DNA of 64,000 nucleotides from Cryptomeria japonica (Eukaryota > Streptophyta > Pinopsida > Cupressales > Cupressaceae): contig NC_081411.1 of NCBI RefSeq assembly GCF_030272615.1, forward strand, positions 159,851,471-159,915,470, in the 5' to 3' direction. Positions 57,802 through 64,000 of the stretch are shown here, piece by piece. The translations under genes were made by a program, and so were the position numbers. The number at the start of each line of letters is the position of its first letter. Position 1 is the stretch's first letter. Below the pieces are notes generated by a model, which was not told the origin of the DNA, made no database searches, and saw only the letters and a list, made by a program, of their open reading frames with translations.

Positions 57802-58829
57802 TTACCCATTTTTGACATGTGATGTAGGAAAATGAATGAAATTAACATTTCATAGAATTTGGAGAAATTTGGTTTTTGAAATGTGATAGAAATTAAATTA
57901 AATGAAATGTGTAAGAAATTAAATTAAATTTAAATGTGAGAAATTAATTTAAACAAATTAGAAAATTTATTTAATTGAGAGGACCTTATTAGCTAATTAA
58001 ATTATTTGGGGTAATTATTTAATTGTGGGAGGACAATGGAAATTGATTTAATTAAATAATACAGATTATTGAATTAAAGTACATAAAGAGGATTAATTAA
58101 ATAATAAGATTATTTAATTAATATTAGATGAACATTAGCTGATTAAATAATTAAAAATTACTTAATTTGGAGGGAAATTTGAATTTTATATTTTGAAATG
58201 GAAGAATAATGTTAGTTTAGTTAGTTTAGAAGAATGAAGTCAAATTAATTAAAGAATTGAAATTATTTAATTAATAAAGAGAATTAATTAGTAAAATTAG
58301 TATTTGTAGGCATGGGACAATTTTAGGTGTCTATAATGAGAAGTACATAGTTGTATGTAAACGGATTCTACGAGTAACTTGAAAACTAAGTTACTGATTC
58401 GCCCCCTTGGACTAGCCGGTTTAGGTACAATTTGGCTTGGATCTAGATTTGGATTTGGTTCTTTATGGGTTGTGGCAGGTGTTTGAGAAATAGTTTATAG
58501 GTTCATGTGGAATAGTCCCAAGAGAATTTTGGAGGATTTTCTAAGTCTTTTCCTATTGCTGTGACGACCCTGCATTTTCTATAAATCGTTGTAGTTATAT
58601 TTTGTGCCCTAGTATTTCAACTACTCCTATGCTTATTGTTTTAGGAAGAAAGGGGTCGGATATTGTTTGGGCCTATCACCACTAAGTTGCAACATTCCTG
58701 AGAGTTGAGATGAATCTGTCTTCTCTCAGGTGGAGTGAAGATGGATAATAGGATAAATAATAAAAAATTAATAGTTTTATATGATAATTAATTTTTAAAA
58801 TTAATTATGTATTAATCTTTATTATTTAT
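57802..58829. other. AT-rich sequence between LTR D and the hAT element
   Basis: TTAATTAAATAATT-type words dominate to about 58310, followed by mixed sequence. No coding frame or element end is recognised. Confidence 0.45.
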
Positions 58830-59748
58830 CAGTGTTCCACGGGCGTTGGGGACAGGGGGACGCGTTTCCGGGATGGGGGGACCAAGGGCCTAAGTTTGGG
58901 GACGACGAGGGGATGGCGGCGGGGGGGTGGCGGGGTGGTGGTGCTGATATAGTTATACATATACATATAGTACTTGAAAAACTAGTTTTGAAAAGATGTA
59001 TGACAGTATTACAGTGTAAGAATTACATTTCAAATGAGACTATAGGAAATTTGAAATACTAAATCTAAATACCAAGATTTCTAAGTTGTGTTGTTATATG
59101 GAGCCTAATCAGACTCGGAGGTTAGATTTTCCCTACTTCTATCGGCGCGGTTTCCCCCTATATTTTTCAACGGGGGTTTGGGGGCAGCGGCCCCAAGTTG
59201 GAGTCAAGGGGCAGCGCCCCTTGCGCGTTCCTTGTCGCGATACAGGGCGGGGTCGAGGGGCAGCGCCCCGTGAGGCCAAAAATACTTTTATTATTTTCTA
59301 AAGGCGTCGAGTGTTATTTTTCTATCGGCCCACGTCCAATTAGAGTTACCCCTTAACCCTCAAAAAACTTAAAAAGTCACTTAATTTTTAAATTTTAATT
59401 TTAAACATTGCATATACGAGGGGCGACAGGAGACGTCTGGGCATCTCCCCGTCCTTGGAGAGATGTCTGCATGTTTCTCAAAGGATGGGGAGACGCCCAA
59501 ACGTCTCCCAAGGAGACGTGGAGGCGTCTCCATGTCTCTCTGGGAGGCGCCCAGACGTCTCCCAAGGAGACCTCTCCACATCTCCACGTCTCCCTGGGAG
59601 ACGCGGGGATGTCTCCGCGTCCCGGTGGCGCTTGGGTGGCGGTAGCGGGACGGTGGGGGACGTCACGTCCCCGTCCCCCCATCCCCGAGACGTTTCTGAC
59701 GGGGGGAGGCGCCCAAAAAGGGGGGGGATGCGTCCCCGTGGAACGCTG
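58830..59748. mobile_element. GC-rich non-autonomous hAT element (919 bp)
   Basis: The terminal inverted repeats are CAGTGTTCCACGGG at the left and, read inwards from the right, CAGCGTTCCACGGG. Both start CAG as in hAT elements. An 8-bp duplication TTATTTAT flanks it (58822-58829 and 59749-59756), exact. The ends are extremely G- or C-rich and the right half is full of GAGACG/CGTCTC words in both orientations, so the strand can fold on itself. The middle (59150-59275) has GGGGCAGCGCCCC palindromes. It encodes no transposase; the apparent frames at 59381-59883 are by-products of the repeats. Confidence 0.92.
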
Positions 59749-59756
59749 TTATTTAT

Positions 59757-60779
59757 TAATTTTTTTTTTAATAATTTAAAATTATATTGCTATATTATAA
59801 TATTTATTTTAATTTTATTAAATATTATATTATATATTAGCTTTATTTATTACTATCAACTTTCTTTTATAGTTTTATTATGATATTGTACTATTATATA
59901 TATTAATACTTATTGTTGATTTGTCATCCTACTAAGAAGCTGACATGGAGTATTTTGTCCTCACAAGGAAGTAGGCGTCCCACTTATAGAATCTTGGACT
60001 TTTTGTGGAGGTAGGTGACTTGTGTCATGTAATGACAAATTATGACACACCTACCTTTGACAACTTATGAAATTTTTTATGGCACAACAACCTATGATAG
60101 TTTATGACAAATTCTAATGGACAAGTGTTAGGGGACACCTTTGCATGGAGAAGATGGGCACCCAAGTTGGGTAATCATAAGTTGGAAGAGGATCTTCTAT
60201 TGGTAGTCAACCATGATTGATCCTCTTACAGTTATAAGTGTTGTTAGTAATAAATATTTTATTGCAACTATAGGAGGTGTAAGAGCATCTGTCATACCTA
60301 AAGATAGTAAATTTTTGGTGCCTAACCTAGAAGGTTTGAATGGGGAATCATTTCGCGATATACATTTGTCATTTGCATGCTTACAAGTTATTGAAAAAGT
60401 GTACCAAGTGTTTTGCATGACCCCCTCTTCTATCTTTATCTTGGAGAGCATTATATATTTTATGTTTTGCAGGTGAAATGTTATGTTACTGGAATTTATC
60501 CAAATTGTGGGTTATGAGTTGTAGGCTCCTATTGAAGAAGCAGTGTACTTCTATTGTACAATGCTTTTGGAATGTGGGGTTTTTCTCCCAAAAGGGTTTT
60601 CCTCACATAGATCTTATGTTTATTGTTCATCTTTATGCATGTTCATTATCTTCTTCTTAATCTGTTTCTATTTCTATAATAGTTAAAGATTGTAAAGAAA
60701 ATTTGTGCTATCTACCCCACTAGATTTATGTTAGGAAGCGTTTTCTACACCTTAGCTTCCTTTTGGTTGGTAGAAGACC
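59757..60779 (+). other. Sequence between the hAT element and LTR E; one unassigned frame
   Basis: The frame 60213-60476 (87 aa, starting MIDPLTVISVVSNKYFIATI) has coding-like composition but no family I recognise. It is not part of PUS7 as far as I can tell. The rest is AT-rich. Confidence 0.35.
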
Positions 60780-61094
60780 TGTTGTGAGGTATTCACACAT
60801 CGCCCCATTGCAAATGGGGACCCCCACTTTTTCGCTTTCTGGGTTGGCCATCTTAGCTTAGTTGGTAGTTGTGTTTTTGCTATTAGCCTTTGCATTCGAA
60901 GGGTGTAAGTCGTCAAGAATGGCTAAGGAGTTAGGTAGATAGTCTTGCATGAGTGTGAAGTAAGTAAGTTTGTAAGGTCTAGATGTCAAAAGTACAACAA
61001 TGAGTAAGGAAGAATTGCCAATTTGCAGGTCACTTCAAGTGCTACTCTTGATGAGTGAACTTCACTTCATGAACACTCCTTGTGTAGTGAATTT

Positions 61095-63010
61095 CTTACA
61101 CTTCTCCCACAGAGTGAAGACTCACTCTAAGATCTCATGTGGAGCAAGTTACAGGGTGGTATTGAAGTTGAGAGCGTAAGCAAAAATGAACAAAAGGGAG
61201 TTTGGTCTTGGTTTGAAATCCACCTCATGAACTTAACCTTAGAAGCGAACTTCATCTTCAAAGCCTCAGGAGTGAATTTCACCTTCAAAACTTCATGAAC
61301 TTGGGGTTTGGAGCGAACTTCATGCTTGAGAGGATTGGAGCAAATTTTACATAAAACAAACTTCATGACTTGCTGACTTGAAGCGAACTTCATGAGTGAG
61401 ACTTTTGGAGAGAACTTCATGCTTGGGAGATTTGGAGCGAGCTTCTTCATGTTGGAAGTAGAGAAATGAAGGAAATTGCCTACTTCATGATCAAACACTC
61501 AAGAGCAAGCTTCATGAGTTCACCATTTGAATCAAAATTCCTACTTCACGACTTGAGCAAGTGGAGCGAAATTCATACTTCATGACTTCATGTAGAGGAG
61601 CAAAATTCATACTTCATGACTTGAGCAAGTGGAGCGAAATTCACACTTCATGACTCCACCTTTTGGAGCGAATTCTTAACTTCATGAGTAGATGATCTCA
61701 AGCGAACTTCATGACCATGTTTTAGAGTGAAATTCTTGAATAAGGAGGCTGGAGCGAATTGCATCTTCAAGCTTTCATAGGTGGAGTTGGGAATAAATTT
61801 ATTAGAGAACATGAACTTCATGAATTGCTAAGTTAGAGTGAAAATCCTTACTTCATGAGTTGCAAAAGTGGAGCGAAATCCTTACTTCATGAGTTGCAAA
61901 AGTGGAGCGAAATCCTTACTTCGTGAGTTGAGCAGCAAGATCAAAATTCCTACTTCATGACTTCACAAGTTGGAGCAAAATTTATATTTCATGAGTTGGG
62001 TTTTGCAAGCGAATTTCATGATCTCACAAGTCGGAGTGAATTTTACAACAACATGAACTTCATGAGTTGGAGTGTTGGAGCGAACTTCAGCTTTGGGACT
62101 TTTGGAGCGGATTTCATGTTTGGGAAAGACGAGCAAACCTAGCAAACAAGGCAATTGAAATAGGACCTCAAGTGCACACCATTTAGAACGAGTTTCTAAC
62201 ACGAACTTCATGAATCCAACCTTTGGAGCGAATTTTGCAACTTCATGAGTTGCCACTTTGGAGTGTATTTTGCAACTTCATGAGTTGCCACTTTTGGAGC
62301 AGATTTTGCAACTTCATGAGTTGCCATCTTGGAGCGAATTTCATGTTTGGGACATTTGGAGCGAAGTTCATACAAGTCTACTTCATTAGTTGATGGTTAG
62401 GAGCGAATTCCATTCAAATGAACTTCATGAATCAATAAAATGAAGCGAACTTTATACAAAATGCACTTCGTGAGTTTGAGAGTTTTGGAGCGAATTTCAG
62501 GTTTGAGAGTTTTGGAGCAGATTTCATGTTTGAAGCAACTTCATGAGTTTGAGTATTGGAGCGAATTTCAGGTTTGAGAGTTTTGGAGCGGATTTCATGT
62601 TTGGAAGAAACAAGCAAGCAAGCAATGTGATTGAAATAATACATCATGTGCACACCCCTTGGGATGAATTTTGCAACTTCATGAGTTGTCATTTTGGAGC
62701 GAATTTTGCAACTTCATGAGTTGCCACTTTGGAGCGAATTCCATTCAAATGAACTTCATGAATCAATAAAAAGGAGCGAATTCCATCAAAATGAACTTCA
62801 TGAATCAATAAAATGGAGCGAATTTTATACAAAATGCACTTCATGAGTTAGAGGTTGAGGGCGAATTTCATGATTTGAGAAAATGGAGTGAATTCCCTAT
62901 GAAGGTAAACTTGATGTTTGAAGGATCAAGAGTGAACTTCATGAATGGATAGAGGGAAGCGAACTTCATGTTTTGAGCTGCAAAAGTGAATTTCAAGAAT
63001 GAAAGTAAAT
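61095..63010 (+). repeat. Array of GGAGCGAA(C/T)TTCATGA words in LTR E
   Basis: Several dozen copies of GAGCGAA followed by TTCATG or a near variant, often joined by AGTTG or TTTTGGAGCG. The word GAGCGAA is the same as the 3' arm of the C hairpin (GAGCGAAAT), but here the opposite arm (TTTCGCTC) is not present beside it, so no hairpin forms. Spacings are short (often about 27 or about 42 bp). Confidence 0.85.
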
Positions 63011-63166
63011 TCAAAGGCATGACGAGGGAAACTTAATGAACATCAAGGATGAAATAAACTTCAAGAACTCCTCACCACAAGCGAAAAGCAACTTCAAGGT
63101 GCTCCTCCATGAAGGCAAATTCCCTCTATATGCTCTTATTAAACCTATATATCGTGTAATTGATAC

Positions 63167-63442
63167 TTGCTTGTTTGTTTTGCAGGAAACAAAGCAAGAT
63201 ACAAGGAGAACCTCTTCAAGAAGCTTCATCAACAAACACAAGAGCATCAAAGAAGGCTAACCTACATGATGGAAGGATGTTTTACACTTTTGAATTCCCT
63301 TCGGGAATCCAAGAATCAAAGTCAGTACGTTGAAGAGCTACATTCAACCAGTTGCATCATTCATCAAGGATGTCGAAAACGAAGGAGGATCAACCAAAGT
63401 CATCACAAGACCTACATCGAGCACGATTTGAGAAGCAGATAG
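63167..63442 (+). other. Possible exon-like segment of LTR E after TTTTGCAG
   Basis: An open frame covers the segment after an acceptor-like site and encodes a Lys/Arg/Gln-rich peptide (KENLFKKLHQQTQEHQRRL). Copy C has an acceptor-like site at the corresponding place but a different sequence after it. Coding status is doubtful. Confidence 0.3.
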
Positions 63443-63764
63443 TTTTAGAAGAGTTAATCAAAGTTTGCTTCTCATCATCATCATCACATTGAGCAACTGA
63501 ATAATGATGAGTATCAAGAGATATCTCTCAACATCCCTTCATGATGATGAATCAAATCAAGTCAATAAAGTGCAAGATAAAGGTGGAATCCTAGTCATCG
63601 TCCCAATCACTATTCCTCCAGTCAGAAAGATCCACCTCAGCATGTCTTGATTCAATGAACCTGACCCACCAGTGATGGCACAAATTCCGAGGCACCTACC
63701 CCTGATATCTATTGGTCCACATTGAATGTAATTTTCTCATTGGCCAAATTGAGTTGGTTGTAAC

Positions 63765-63782
63765 AAACCCTAATTAGGGTTT
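63765..63782. promoter_or_regulatory. Palindromic double telo-box, copy E
   Basis: AAACCCTAATTAGGGTTT, followed by CTCGGCCATTGATCTCG and, 64 bp on, the TATA box. Confidence 0.85.
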
Positions 63783-63846
63783 TCATTGTTAAATCTCGGC
63801 CATTGATCTCGAATTGATTTGAGCTATTGAATTATATTGAGAGCAT

Positions 63847-63854
63847 TATAAAAG
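63847..63854 (+). promoter_or_regulatory. LTR promoter TATA box, copy E
   Basis: TATAAAAG in the same position as TATATA in copy C, followed by the shared CATTTGTAAAGG. Confidence 0.7.
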
Positions 63855-64000
63855 CTCAAACTCTTCATTTGTAAAGGATAATAGCCAAAGTTAGCGAATA
63901 GTTAGCAGAGGAAATAGTGATTAGAATAGAAGTTAGATTAGGAGAAGGCAAAGATTGTTGCCAAACCTTGTTGTAAAGAACAATTGATTTCATTGAAGTT

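Larger units (their letters stand above)
60780..64000 (+). mobile_element. Giant LTR, copy E, cut by the window end
   Basis: It begins TGTTGTGAGG and then the shared ATTCACACATCGCCCC hairpin block with a GCA loop. It has its own array (61095-63010), a TTTGTTTTGCAG acceptor-like site at about 63185, the double telo-box and a TATA box at 63847. From about 63425 it is collinear with copy C from about 38012. The five bases before it are AGACC, so an AGACC repeat is expected after its right end, about 1 kb beyond the window. Confidence 0.85.

Noticed and set aside
59381-59883. Several overlapping Arg/Pro/Ser-rich frames on both strands
   Set aside because: They arise from GAGACG/CGTCTC repeats in the GC-rich hAT element and change frame with each repeat; no protein family fits.

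Overview
This window is nuclear DNA of a plant with a large, transposon-rich genome, probably a gymnosperm. The evidence is Tat/Athila-like Ty3/Gypsy polyproteins, a plant-type Helitron with its own RPA70, hAT elements, several giant LTRs, and a conserved plant gene interrupted by an intron of 11 kb. The taxon is inferred from the content; no marker gene is present.

Layout. 1-8167: a decayed Ty3/Gypsy element (gag, protease, RT-RNase H, integrase, a third ORF, polypurine tract and 3' LTR). It interrupts a minus-strand Helitron (8168 to about 12990) that keeps a Rep-like ORF and a four-domain RPA70-like gene. 14087-15185 is a decayed ORF of unknown family. From 15186 on, one LTR superfamily dominates. 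There are five copies: A 15186-24510 (+), B 26823-34142 (-), C 34409-39440 (+), D 53176-57796 (-) and E 60780 to the window end (+). All begin TGTTGTGA with the same hairpin-forming 5' terminus. B, C and D are flanked by perfect 5-bp target duplications and have a single TG...CA unit, so they read as solo LTRs of 4.6-7.3 kb. Each carries its own internal array. Four (B-E) keep a palindromic double telo-box upstream of a TATA box.

Two parts of this family look most worth pursuing. First, copies A and B carry, upstream of the LTR promoter, a separate transcription unit (TATA box, splice acceptor, ORF of about 1,030 codons). It encodes a protein I cannot assign; the B copy is spoiled by one stop codon. 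Second, B and C contain arrays of a nested inverted repeat. Its spacings fall into discrete classes (about 167, 176, 187, 197, 207 and 42 bp), close to whole numbers of DNA turns. Between B and C the inner stem has exchanged an A-T pair for T-A on both arms.

The only host gene recognised is a PUS7/TruD-type tRNA pseudouridine synthase. Two exons (40121-40185 and 51246-51424) join in phase across an 11,060-bp intron. That intron holds a telomere-like AT-rich tract, a minus-strand LTR-like segment with another hairpin array, a second Gypsy pol fragment and a decayed hAT transposase. A GC-rich non-autonomous hAT element with a perfect 8-bp duplication lies at 58830-59748. A LINE tail lies inside LTR A. 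Nearly all transposon ORFs are broken.
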